From Aequorivita aurantiaca (lineage in GTDB: Bacteria > Bacteroidota > Bacteroidia > Flavobacteriales > Flavobacteriaceae), in NCBI RefSeq assembly GCF_030410135.1, contig NZ_JAUGQQ010000001.1, forward strand, positions 667,084 to 731,083: a DNA stretch of 64,000 nt. Direction: 5' to 3'. This document shows, piece after piece, positions 37,001 to 44,057 of the stretch. The notes below the pieces were generated by a model, which was not told the origin of the DNA, did no database searches, and saw only the letters and a list, made by a program, of their open reading frames with translations. Position numbers and translations under genes: made by a program. Positions within the stretch are counted from its first letter, which is position 1. Each line of letters begins with the position of its first letter.

Positions 37001-38280
37001 CCAACGGTATTTATTTGCCAGGCTATATTCCATCCATCGGTTTTATCGGTACTCTTAAACCAACCGCCGGATTTGTTTTCGGAAGCCAGGCAGAGGTAAG
37101 GGAATTGGCCGCGGAAAAAGGTTGGTTAACCTTATATCCGGAATTTAATGAGCAATATACTGAAGTGGAAAGCCGCCAATTGGATGTTCAAGCCAATTTG
37201 GAACCAATAAAGGATTTGACCATTGATGTAAACGGAAGCAGGATTTATTCAGAAAATTATGTGGAGAACTACATTGTTCAGGATGGCCTGTACAACTCGC
37301 TTACACCAAATACTTTCGGGAATTTCAACATTTCGACCATTCTAATTAAAACGGCTTTCAGCACGAGCGACGAAGTTAGTTCTGCGGCATTCGATGATTT
37401 CCGTAGCAACCGAATTACAATCGCCAATAGGCTGGCGGAAGACCATTACCAAGGTCGCCCGATTCCTCGCGATTCCCTTGGCTTCCCTATAGGCTTTGGC
37501 CGAAACAGTCAGGATGTTCTTTTGCCATCATTTCTTGCGGCATACAAAGGCACGAATGCTTCAAAAGAGAAAACAGGTATTTTTAGGGATGTTCCGCTTC
37601 CTAATTGGGACATTAAGTACACCGGATTGATGAACATCCCGTGGTTTAAGAAGAACTTCAAGCGTTTCTCGCTTGCGCATGGCTATAGGGCTAGTTATAC
37701 TGTAAACCAATTTCAGTCCAATTTGGATTATGACCCCAACAACCCTGAGGCGCCAGATCAATCCGGCAATTTCAAGGTAGAGACTTTATTGACGAATGTA
37801 AACCTGACAGAACAGTTTTCGCCGTTGTTGCGTATGGATTTTGAAATGAACAATTCAGTGCAGATATTAGCAGAAATGCGAAAGGATCGTGCGCTATCCA
37901 TGAGCTTCGCCAATAATTTATTAACCGAAATTAAAGGAAATGAATATATTATTGGGCTTGGGTACAGAGTTAAGGATTTGCGTATTTCCACCAACTTCGG
38001 CGGGAAAAAGTCAGTCATAACAAGTGATCTGAACTTTAAGGTGGATCTTTCAAGAAGGGATAATATAACAGTAATTAGGTATTTGGATATTGAGAACAAC
38101 CAAACTACGGCAGGACAAACCATTTATGGCGCACAATTGTCCGTTGATTATGCCCTGAGCAAAAATCTAACGGCCCTGTTCTATTACGACCATACCTTTT
38201 CTAAATATGCCATCTCCACGGCGTTCCCGCAAACAACTATTAGAAGTGGTTTTACCCTTCGCTATAACTTTGGAAACTAA
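31063..38280 (+). CDS. sprA: T9SS outer-membrane translocon protein SprA (gliding motility)
   Basis: The protein has 2405 residues, right for SprA. The TTG at 31063 is preferred because it gives a basic N-terminus and signal peptide (NSFFKLIVIISFIMAGQASLAQ); the next ATG would destroy it. SprA is the giant 36-strand barrel through which type IX cargo crosses the outer membrane; it is also needed for gliding. Two large regions repeat the SprA pattern (VSEFDGKTTVYVDDFEASQ; GEVWFNELRMSEL). Two low-complexity stretches interrupt it: Asn/Gly-rich near residue 485 (32510-32560) and Glu/Gly/Ala-rich near 1910-1965 (36780-36950), both probably loops. The barrel ends with YNFGN, an aromatic-rich end typical of outer-membrane proteins. 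It lies 3 bases after ruvA. Confidence 0.97.
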   Translation: MKAKNYVYKNSFFKLIVIISFIMAGQASLAQDSTAVGNEMGRMDLPTPASIQDLYTYDPITDRYIYTQTLGGFNITYPIILTPQEYQRLIQEEQMKDYFKQKIDAADGRKEGSEEQQKNLLPTFYVNSNFFESIFGGNTIEVIPQGSVEMDLGLLYTKQDNPAYSPRNRSNFSFDFDQRISLSLLAKVGTRLQVTANYDTESTFDFQNQIKLEYTPTEDDIIQKIEVGNVSMPLNSSLIQGAQSLFGVKTQLQFGKTTITGVFSEQKSETRTVTAEGGATITDFELFALDYDDNRHFFLSHYFRDNYDRALKQYPFINSNVQVTRMEVWITNRTSRTDNVRNIVALQDIGESDPTNIGLTTPPGGFIRATRNAYPDNTNNLFNPFGINGGAPSLLNPAIRDIASVRQGFTGVQVSEGIDYVTLENARRLDPGEYSLNSQLGYISLNQRLTNDEVLAVSFQFTVNGKVYQVGEFSNDGVEANGGTNNNNGGGNNPPGGEVGLAQNLVVKLLKSSITNVQEPVWDLMMKNIYPIGAYQLEKEDFRLNILYTDPSPLNYIEQVQGGPELPDDVKDQILLKVFNLDRLNFTNDPVQDGDGFFDFLPGITVDAQNGRIIFTTVEPFGEHLFEKLDVPAVSANYDLPATYNANQSKYVFRTLYTSTKTQAEQQESEKNKFQLKGSYKSTGADGIPIGAFNIPQGSVTVTAGGRTLVEGVDYTVNYQLGRVQILDPALLNSNIPISVSTENNSLFGQQSKRFTGLNVEHKFSDKLLVGATYLNLNERPLTQKSSYGVEPINNSIYGMNVNYATEVPFLTRMVNHLPNIDTDVESNISLRGEFAYLNPGAPKVSEFDGKTTVYVDDFEASQTGNDISTPSSWSLSSVPIGLGGELANDNLGYNYNRAKLAWYTIDPIFYSTQRPEGINDEDLSSPFTRRVFRDEIFPEQDIIQGQTQALFTLDLAYYPSIRGEYNYNPAAAGGNTLPNPEDRFGGIMRPLTTTDFEKSNVEYIQFWVMDPFIYEENNGNPGGSLNFNLGSISEDVLKDGRKQYENGLPKDGSDDNTTSTAWGKVPTNQSLVYTFDSDGQERINQDIGLDGLDNSDEGAQFPAFAGLPDPANDDYQYFLQADGSILDRYLKYNGTQGNSPVEVSNTNRGSTAQPDVEDINRDNTMNTIDSYFEYNVPLFPGMNRDNNKYITDVKSQQVTTPDNNTIDVRWIQFKVPISKPDQAINGISDFRSIRFMRMFMSQFSQNTVLRFGTMELIRGDYRRFEKTLDNVTFEDPANDDTLFEVGSVSIEENENREPIPYVLPPGLQREQLNNNNNIIRENEQSLSLRVCGLEQNDGRAVYKNFNVDMRQYKNLEMFIHAESIIDNTNSTELQNGQLVAFMRLGNDLTNNYYEVQIPLNPTNFGARTAEEIWPVANRINLPLELLQQIKTKVLGDQSYDQTVVNFFNQSELGAGPANGENEMRIGIIGNPSFGNVRTIMLGVRNSTNNELCGEVWFNELRMSELKNEGGWAAVVSMDANIADFATISATGKRSTIGFGSLEQGPNQRSREDLQQYGLVTNLNLGQLLPKKWGVQVPFNYGRSEELITPQYDPEFQDIELETRLDNAEDEEDKERIKNQSVNYTKRESVNLIGVRKERTGDSKARVYDIENFTASFSYNQTDHHDFEVEDALEQNVRAGATYNYNFTAKPIEPFKKNDSLFTGQYWRFLKDFNFNYLPTNISASSNITRQYNEQKFRELDLEAGNIGLPRLYQRNYLFDWQYTINHNLTKSLRLNFTSSSNMIVNNYLSDDGIVNNEIGVWDDFFNVGDPNQHFQSLQLNYDLPFSKFPFLKFIRATYSYTGDYQWQRGSEQFNNIPIELSDGTVNTYNLGNSIQNGSTHQINSNLDMNGFYRYIGLTKIRKSKTRASAEGGGNERENREAKLEAEEKGSLSNAKTGSPSVLGRGAGAEGGLNAGDKALNTAIGFATMLKKIQLNYQETNGIYLPGYIPSIGFIGTLKPTAGFVFGSQAEVRELAAEKGWLTLYPEFNEQYTEVESRQLDVQANLEPIKDLTIDVNGSRIYSENYVENYIVQDGLYNSLTPNTFGNFNISTILIKTAFSTSDEVSSAAFDDFRSNRITIANRLAEDHYQGRPIPRDSLGFPIGFGRNSQDVLLPSFLAAYKGTNASKEKTGIFRDVPLPNWDIKYTGLMNIPWFKKNFKRFSLAHGYRASYTVNQFQSNLDYDPNNPEAPDQSGNFKVETLLTNVNLTEQFSPLLRMDFEMNNSVQILAEMRKDRALSMSFANNLLTEIKGNEYIIGLGYRVKDLRISTNFGGKKSVITSDLNFKVDLSRRDNITVIRYLDIENNQTTAGQTIYGAQLSVDYALSKNLTALFYYDHTFSKYAISTAFPQTTIRSGFTLRYNFGN

Positions 38281-38301
38281 AATTTTTATATTGAATTTGT
38301 T

Positions 38302-38682
38302 ATGAATATACCATCTAATTTAAAATACACAAAGGACCATGAATGGGTTCTAATTGAAGGTGATTTGGCTACAGTTGGCGTAACCGATTTTGCACAAGGT
38401 GAACTTGGCGATATTGTATATGTTGAAGTTGAAACTGTAGGCGACACTATGGAAAAAGATGAAGTTTTCGGCACGGTGGAAGCCGTAAAAACAGTATCAG
38501 ATTTGTTTTTGCCGCTTTCAGGGGAAATTATTGAATTCAACGAAACCTTGGAGTCTGAGCCTGAAAAGGTAAATACTGACGCCTACGGAGCAGGGTGGAT
38601 GATAAAATTGAAAATTTCAAACCCCAATGAAATTGCAGATCTTTTAGACGATGCCGCATATAAAGCACTTATTGGCGGATAA
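38302..38682 (+). CDS. gcvH: Glycine cleavage system H protein
   Basis: The protein has 126 residues. The lipoyl-lysine is Lys63 in VEAVKTVSD, inside the hairpin fold of the lipoyl domain ([16 protein letters not shown] at the start, [18 protein letters not shown] at the end). GcvH shuttles the aminomethyl group between the P, T and L proteins of glycine cleavage. No other gcv genes are nearby; its position after sprA is a conserved Flavobacteriaceae order rather than a pathway cluster. It is 21 bases after sprA. Confidence 0.96.
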   Translation: MNIPSNLKYTKDHEWVLIEGDLATVGVTDFAQGELGDIVYVEVETVGDTMEKDEVFGTVEAVKTVSDLFLPLSGEIIEFNETLESEPEKVNTDAYGAGWMIKLKISNPNEIADLLDDAAYKALIGG

Positions 38683-39046
38683 ACCACTTTTGTTTATTGC
38701 CCTATTATATAGTTGCGCCATCTCAATTCTTTTTTTTATACCCAACCCAGAATTGCCGAAAGTCCATTTCTCTGCAATGGATAAAGTTGCGCACAGTTTA
38801 ATTTATTTTATACTGGTAAATCTTTGGATGTTATATCTGTTCATAAAAAACAACTTTATATTTAGCAATAGATGGATATGGATCGTGCTGCTTTCAGTAT
38901 TGTTGTATGGCATAATAATTGAGATATTTCAACAACTTTTAACCACATCCCGCAGTGCAGATATTATGGATGTAGCCGCCAACCTTGTTGGTTCAGTAAT
39001 TGGCATCTATTTTTTCAGAAGCATTAAAAATAAATTTAAAGTTTAA
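38651..39046 (+). CDS. VanZ-family membrane protein
   Basis: The ATG at 38651 overlaps the last 32 bases of gcvH in another frame. The protein has up to 131 residues with four hydrophobic segments and the VanZ-like elements [15 protein letters not shown] and [28 protein letters not shown]. Related proteins often begin near the LLADKPLLF segment, so translation may instead begin at a nearby TTG. VanZ-like proteins are integral membrane proteins of poorly known function; the Asp and His residues in the two motifs are conserved in the family. It is probably translated by coupling to gcvH. Confidence 0.8.
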   Translation: MPHIKHLLADKPLLFIALLYSCAISILFFIPNPELPKVHFSAMDKVAHSLIYFILVNLWMLYLFIKNNFIFSNRWIWIVLLSVLLYGIIIEIFQQLLTTSRSADIMDVAANLVGSVIGIYFFRSIKNKFKV

Positions 39047-39112
39047 AATTTCGATTAAGTTTTAGATTGAATGATAATTTCTATATTTTAGCAACAAGTT
39101 AAACTCACTATT

Positions 39113-39835
39113 ATGGAACCCAAAAAAAATCCGAAAGCAGACGTTAGTCGAAGGAGCATGCTCTTTTTCCAACTCGGAATGGTTGTTATGCTTTTTCTAG
39201 CTTGGCAAGCAATTGAATGGAAATCTTATGATAAATCCGATACTGATTTCGGAAAACTTGATGTAGGGGAAGACCTTGAAGAAGAAATTCCAATTACCCA
39301 ACAGTTAACTCCTCCACCGCCACCGCCACCGCCACCGCCAGCTCCGGAAGTGATAGAGGTGATGGAAGATGAAGTTGAAGAAGAAGAAACCGTAATTGAG
39401 TCTACTGAAGCCAAACAAGATGAAAAAATTGTAGAGGTAAAGGAGATTAAGGAAGAGGTGGTTGAAGAAGAAATTGCCGACGTTCCTTTCGCAGTTATTG
39501 AAAATGTGCCAATCTACCCAGGTTGTGAAAATGAAAAAGGGAATGATGCAAAAAAGAAATGCATGTCTTCAAAAATCAGTGAGTTTATCAACAAAAAGTT
39601 TGATACTGATTTAGCCTCAGATCTTGGTCTTGACGGCCGTCAGCGAATCGCAGTTCAATTTAAGATTGATAAAAATGGTAGGGTAATAGATGTTCGCGCA
39701 CGCGCTCCGCACCCAAGATTGGAAAAAGAAGCCGTTAGCGTGGTACAATCATTACCAAATATGACTCCTGGAAAACAACGCGGAAAACCGGTTGGAGTAC
39801 TTTACTCTCTACCTATCGTTTTCGATATTCAATAA
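39113..39835 (+). CDS. TonB-type energy transducer (first of two)
   Basis: The protein has 240 residues. A cytoplasmic N-terminus and one transmembrane helix (about 17-36) are followed by a proline run (67-76, ten Pro), an acidic Glu/Val-rich periplasmic spacer (80-125) and a TonB C-terminal domain (about 128-240) with NVPIYPGC and RIAVQFKIDKNGRVIDV. Two cysteines in this domain, C138 and C150, recur in the next two genes. TonB proteins pass inner-membrane proton-motive energy to outer-membrane receptors. The gene is followed by a strong terminator, so it may be its own unit. Its partners ExbB and ExbD are not in this window. Confidence 0.92.
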   Translation: MEPKKNPKADVSRRSMLFFQLGMVVMLFLAWQAIEWKSYDKSDTDFGKLDVGEDLEEEIPITQQLTPPPPPPPPPPAPEVIEVMEDEVEEEETVIESTEAKQDEKIVEVKEIKEEVVEEEIADVPFAVIENVPIYPGCENEKGNDAKKKCMSSKISEFINKKFDTDLASDLGLDGRQRIAVQFKIDKNGRVIDVRARAPHPRLEKEAVSVVQSLPNMTPGKQRGKPVGVLYSLPIVFDIQ

Positions 39836-39856
39836 AAAATTTTTAAAACTTTTTAC

Positions 39857-39893
39857 AAACCCTGTGTTTGCTTGAGCAAATACAGGGTTTTTT
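39857..39893 (+). terminator. Rho-independent terminator after first tonB gene
   Basis: AAACCCTGTGTTTGC (39857-39871) pairs with GCAAATACAGGGTTT (39876-39890) around a TTGA loop, with one G-T wobble, and ends in T to 39893. It separates the two TonB genes into distinct transcripts. Confidence 0.9.
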
Positions 39894-39947
39894 CATTTTG
39901 GCACAACAGTTGTAAATCACAGAATTTAACCTTTTAAATTCCAAATT

Positions 39948-40721
39948 ATGAAAGCAACATCCCATAATGCCCGTAACAAAAGAGACGAAAAAAAACAGAT
40001 TAACATCAAATGGAATTCACGATTGTTTTTCCAGATGGGAGTCATCGCCAGTTTATTGGCAGTTTTCTTTATAATGCAAACCGATTTTGAAATGAGAGTG
40101 GCCGAATTTAAACCACCAACATCCGACGGTCTTGAGGAGCCACCTTTCAAAAACTATGTAATTGATTTGGATATACCAAAACCCGCTGTACCAGTTAAAA
40201 AAGTAAGTGCAAAACTACCGAAGCCAAAGGTCGTACCATTCAATACAGTTGTCGTAAAGCCAAACAACACTACAGATGCTGAAACCCCAATTGATGTAAC
40301 AGACAATCCAATAATGGAGGCACCTGCCGTAGTAAAGCCCACTACACCGGCTGAGGACAATACTCCTAGAAACATGATAAATGTTGAGTTTGTCCCTGTT
40401 TTCCCTGGTTGTGAAACTTATGGTTCAAACGCGGAAAAAGTAGCATGTATGTCTTCCAAGATCAATCATTTTATAAATGAAAACTTTAGAAAGGAAGTGT
40501 TAGAAGATCTAAAGGCCAACGAAACCTATAAGATTTATGTGAATTTTAAAATAAACGCCCAGGGCTTTGTGACTGATGTTAAAGCACATAGCCACAGTGG
40601 AAAATTAAAGAAAGAGGCGCAACGTGTTGTAAACACACTTCCCGTTATGAAGCCGGGAAGGCAAGGCTCCAAAAATGTAGATGTGGTTTATACCGTTCCC
40701 ATCACTTTTAAAATTAAATAG
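39948..40721 (+). CDS. TonB-type energy transducer (second)
   Basis: The protein has 257 residues. It has the same plan as the previous gene: a basic N-terminus, a transmembrane helix near 27-44, a spacer rich in Pro, Thr and Val (no poly-Pro run), and the TonB C-terminal domain from about 145 with VFPGC (C155), a second Cys at 167, CMSSKINHFINENF, and FKINAQGFVTDV. The close match of the domain to the first gene (both CMSSKI) points to a tandem duplication that has since diverged in the spacer. It is followed by its own terminator. Confidence 0.91.
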   Translation: MKATSHNARNKRDEKKQINIKWNSRLFFQMGVIASLLAVFFIMQTDFEMRVAEFKPPTSDGLEEPPFKNYVIDLDIPKPAVPVKKVSAKLPKPKVVPFNTVVVKPNNTTDAETPIDVTDNPIMEAPAVVKPTTPAEDNTPRNMINVEFVPVFPGCETYGSNAEKVACMSSKINHFINENFRKEVLEDLKANETYKIYVNFKINAQGFVTDVKAHSHSGKLKKEAQRVVNTLPVMKPGRQGSKNVDVVYTVPITFKIK

Positions 40722-40741
40722 CATTTTTTCAATGCATGGCG

Positions 40742-40768
40742 GGCTCCCATAAAAAGGGAGCCTTTTTT
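40742..40768 (+). terminator. Rho-independent terminator after second tonB gene
   Basis: GGCTCCC (40742-40748) and GGGAGCC (40756-40762) pair perfectly around a 7-base AT-rich loop and are followed by six T (40763-40768). Confidence 0.9.
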
Positions 40769-40823
40769 GAATTTCGTCATTATAAAAAAACAGTATCTTT
40801 CGGCACTAAACAGTTAAACCCCG

Positions 40824-42911
40824 ATGAAACAGTTTTTATTTCTTTCCTTTTTTCTCATTTCAGTATTTTCCTTTGCGCAAGTAACTTCGGCTCAATATGA
40901 AAAATATCCAGTTTTTGCAGAATGTAAAAAGGTGGAGGTAACGGTTCTGGAAAGTTGTTTTATCATTACCCTGCAACAATTCATTTTCGACAATTTTCAA
41001 GTTCCGCAAAAGGTGTTTACTGAAAAGTATGTTGGAAATGTAAATGTACTATTTGAGGTAACAAAAGAAGGCGAATTCAAAGTTTTGTATGTTGATGGAA
41101 TTTATGATGAATTGAAAGAGGAGGCAAGGCGTGTGTTTGCGTCGCTACCAGAAATTGAACCGGCCACATATAACGGCGCGCCAACTTATGTACAGTTCAC
41201 CCTTCCCATTGCAATTCCTTTGGTTGCACCGGGGAAAAGCATCGTCCATAATTCTGAAATTCCTATGAATGAAAGAGAGCTACTAGTTGATGAATATGAT
41301 CAAATTGAAAACCTTCCTTATGAAAATGAAGAGTATAAAAGCAACATAAACATTCCGCTTTCCCATCACAATTACAGCCTTTTTGATCCGGCAATTAACC
41401 GCGTGGGACTTAACAACCACACTGCCCAAAAGCCATACGTTTACAGTGAAGTAAATAAATATTACGATTTTGAAGCCGCAAATAAGGAAATATTAAAAAA
41501 CAAAACTTCATGGTTTGGCCGAAAACTCTGGAACGAACATCTGGTTACCATCAAAGGAGAGGATTATTGGTTAACGCTGGACGCCGGAGTGGACCTGCAA
41601 GCAGGAAAGGATTTTGACGCGGATATAGATACTTATAACAATACCCGTTTGGTGTATACGCAAGGGAGCATTGGCAAGCAACTTGGCTTTTTCGGTGTTA
41701 TTTACGAAAGCCAAGGCCGCTTTGCAGATTATTTCAACCGCTATGCCGAATCCATACGTCCCGACGGGGGCAATCCGGCTATAATTCCGGGACGCGGCAT
41801 TGCAAAGCAATTCAAGTCTGACTCTTATGATTATCCCATTGCCACGGGCCACATTTCGTATACACCTTCAAAATATTTCAATATTCAATTGGGGCACGGC
41901 AAGACATTTCTGGGAGATGGCTATCGTTCATTATTTACCAGTGATAATACCAGCCCGTATCCATTCTTCAAAATAAATACCACCTTTTGGAAATTGAAAT
42001 ACACAAACACGTGGATGTCACTTCGGGATGTACGCCCCGAAGTAACGGAGGACGGTTCTTTCCGAACAAAATATATGGCGAATCACTATTTAAGCTACAA
42101 CATTACCAAACGATTGAATATTGGCCTTTTTGAATCGGTCATTTGGCAAAATGACAATGATCGTGGTTTCGATTTCAACTATCTCAACCCCATAATATTT
42201 TACCGCGCCATTGAATTTTCCACTGGCTCCAGGGGCGGTAATGCCTTGATTGGAATTAGTGCGAAATATAAAGTTAATGACCGTATTAATGCGTATGGCC
42301 AATTAATTATTGATGAATTTTCCAGTAGCGATGTTTTTGGCGGAGAGGGTAGTTATAAAAACAAAACCGGCTATCAATTGGGTATAAAATATTATGACGC
42401 TTTTGGCCTGAAAAATCTTTATTTGCAAACGGAATACAATAGAGTTCGGCCGTATACCTATTCCCACAATACGGTAGTGCTGAATTATGGCCATAACAAC
42501 CAGTCCATGGCCCATACGCTTGGCGCCAATTTTTCTGAATTTATAGCCATCGCGCGTTACCAACGTGGGCGAATTTTTGGCGATGCAAAAGTCATTTTTG
42601 CCAAACGTGGCTTTGAATTCAACACTCCCGAAGATTCAAAATTTTACGGAGGAAATATTTACGGAAGCGAGGACAATAGAATTTCTGATGATGGAAATGA
42701 ATTGGCCCAAGGTAACACCACCAATTTTTTCCACACGGAACTGCAGGCTGGCTATATTATAAATCCGGCTACCAATTTAAAGATTTACGGCAGCTTAATT
42801 TTTAGGGATTTTGATCCGGAGGTTGATACGGAAACCATATTCAAAAATCAAACAATGTGGGTGAATTTTGGAATCCGGACGGATTTATTCAACTGGTACT
42901 ACGATTTTTGA
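40824..42911 (+). CDS. remB: Gliding motility protein RemB: TonB-type domain plus outer-membrane barrel
   Basis: The protein has 695 residues with a signal peptide ending near FAQ. Residues 25-130 match the TonB C-terminal domain of the two preceding genes: YPVFAEC (C34), C45, QQFIFDNF, VLFEVTKEGEFKVLYV and RRVFASLPE. From about 225 to the end the protein is an outer-membrane beta-barrel with HISYTPSKYFNIQLGHGKTF and YLSYNITKRLNIGLF; it resembles the Wzi-like capsule assembly barrel. RemB is a gliding protein known from Flavobacterium johnsoniae, where it lies a few genes after sprA, as here. A TATCTTTC motif at 40794-40801, one mismatch from TAnnTTTG, may be the promoter. Confidence 0.85.
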   Translation: MKQFLFLSFFLISVFSFAQVTSAQYEKYPVFAECKKVEVTVLESCFIITLQQFIFDNFQVPQKVFTEKYVGNVNVLFEVTKEGEFKVLYVDGIYDELKEEARRVFASLPEIEPATYNGAPTYVQFTLPIAIPLVAPGKSIVHNSEIPMNERELLVDEYDQIENLPYENEEYKSNINIPLSHHNYSLFDPAINRVGLNNHTAQKPYVYSEVNKYYDFEAANKEILKNKTSWFGRKLWNEHLVTIKGEDYWLTLDAGVDLQAGKDFDADIDTYNNTRLVYTQGSIGKQLGFFGVIYESQGRFADYFNRYAESIRPDGGNPAIIPGRGIAKQFKSDSYDYPIATGHISYTPSKYFNIQLGHGKTFLGDGYRSLFTSDNTSPYPFFKINTTFWKLKYTNTWMSLRDVRPEVTEDGSFRTKYMANHYLSYNITKRLNIGLFESVIWQNDNDRGFDFNYLNPIIFYRAIEFSTGSRGGNALIGISAKYKVNDRINAYGQLIIDEFSSSDVFGGEGSYKNKTGYQLGIKYYDAFGLKNLYLQTEYNRVRPYTYSHNTVVLNYGHNNQSMAHTLGANFSEFIAIARYQRGRIFGDAKVIFAKRGFEFNTPEDSKFYGGNIYGSEDNRISDDGNELAQGNTTNFFHTELQAGYIINPATNLKIYGSLIFRDFDPEVDTETIFKNQTMWVNFGIRTDLFNWYYDF

Positions 42912-42923
42912 TCGGGTTGCGGT

Positions 42924-42949
42924 AGAATTAATGATGAGTAGATAATTCT
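42924..42949. repeat. AT-rich inverted repeat between convergent genes
   Basis: AGAATTA (42924-42930) pairs with TAATTCT (42943-42949) in the 43-base gap between remB and the convergent hydrolase gene. It could act as a weak two-way terminator but has no G-C stem. Confidence 0.35.
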
Positions 42950-42954
42950 AAATT

Positions 42955-43938
42955 TTAATTCTTTTCTTTTTGCTCTTGTTCCTTCATCATTTTCTCTACC
43001 TTTTCACGTGCCTTTCGATTTTTTTCCGCATTGCTATCAATTGAATTACGCTCCTCAGCGACATTCTTATATACCATTCTCAAAAAGGCATCTGTACTAA
43101 TGAAGCCAGAACCATAGCCTTTGGCGTCATATTCCTGAGTTATATCAGTCATCTTGGCCACTTCCTCTTCTGATTTTTTATTTGCGTAATGCGTGTAAAC
43201 TCTTTTGTAAACTGTGGTTAGCATATTCGTTCCCGTCTGAAGATCTTTAAAAGTGGCAATATTTCCATGACCGGGAATAATTTTCGTATCCTCATTTATG
43301 ATGTTGAGAGCCTTTTCCATGGCGCTAATATTGCCCATCAAACTGCCTCCATTTTGCTCATCAATAAATGGATATTTCCCATTGAAGAAAACATCGCCGG
43401 TGTGAAGCACATTGCTGTCCGTAAAATAAATCATTGCGTCGCCATCAGTGTGGGCGTTGTGCACGTGGAAAACATAAATTTTTTCACCGTTGAAATGAAA
43501 GGTAAGATCCTCTGAAAAGGTTACCAAAGGAAGGGCATCCTCGGGCATTTTTTTTGTTTCCTTTCGCATTACCTCCAAAAGTCTTTTGCGCACATTTTCA
43601 TGGGAAAATAATACCGTTCCCGATTTCGCCATTCCGGCATTTCCGCCGGTGTGGTCCCCGTGGAAATGGGTGTTCACCAAAAACCGAACAGGTTTATCAC
43701 TTATCTTTTTTATGTCCTTTTGAATCTGTTCAATTTCCTCCGCAAATTGATCGTCAATCATGAATACGCCGTCATTGCCAACACTCAGCCCAATATTTCC
43801 GCCATTGCCCTGCATCATGTAAATTTTGTTGCTCACTTTTATAAGTTTATTACTGGCCTTCTCGCCGGTATCTGTTTGTGCATATGAATTTATTGCAATT
43901 AGAAAAAGAAAGCTGGAAAGGATTGCTTTGGAAAACAT
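42955..43938 (-). CDS. Secreted MBL-fold metallohydrolase
   Basis: The start at 43938 (MFSKAILSSFLFLIAINSYAQ) gives 327 residues and a clean signal peptide; the frame continues upstream to 44103 but that part overlaps the cyoE promoter and start. The zinc motif HFHGDHTGGN is complete (H91, H93, D95, H96), followed by HNAHTDGDAMIYF and a third-site IIPGHGN histidine, as in class-B beta-lactamase-fold enzymes. The C-terminal 30 residues are lysine- and glutamate-rich coil. The true substrate is unknown; a beta-lactamase role should not be assumed. It faces remB and diverges from cyoE. Confidence 0.88.
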   Translation of the reverse strand: MFSKAILSSFLFLIAINSYAQTDTGEKASNKLIKVSNKIYMMQGNGGNIGLSVGNDGVFMIDDQFAEEIEQIQKDIKKISDKPVRFLVNTHFHGDHTGGNAGMAKSGTVLFSHENVRKRLLEVMRKETKKMPEDALPLVTFSEDLTFHFNGEKIYVFHVHNAHTDGDAMIYFTDSNVLHTGDVFFNGKYPFIDEQNGGSLMGNISAMEKALNIINEDTKIIPGHGNIATFKDLQTGTNMLTTVYKRVYTHYANKKSEEEVAKMTDITQEYDAKGYGSGFISTDAFLRMVYKNVAEERNSIDSNAEKNRKAREKVEKMMKEQEQKEKN

Positions 43939-44010
43939 AATTTTTTTGGATTTAAAAGTGGTTGAAAATACTAAAAATGCCGAAATATAAAGAACATTGT
44001 CAAGAATATA

Positions 44011-44041
44011 TTGCGGAAAAATTACAGGAAGCGTATCTTTG
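44011..44041 (+). promoter_or_regulatory. Promoter of cyoE: TTG, 20-base spacer, TATCTTTG
   Basis: TTG (44011-44013) is followed, after a 20-base spacer, by TATCTTTG (44034-44041), both at the spacing expected for Bacteroidota vegetative promoters. The start would be near 44047, 11 bases before the cyoE ATG. The element overlaps the upstream extension of the divergent hydrolase frame, which supports the shorter start for that gene. Confidence 0.65.
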
Positions 44042-44057
44042 TCCCGCTTAAATAAGA

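Noticed and set aside
42955..43938. Beta-lactamase resistance gene
   Set aside because: The zinc motif is common to the whole MBL superfamily; nothing in the sequence indicates activity on beta-lactams.
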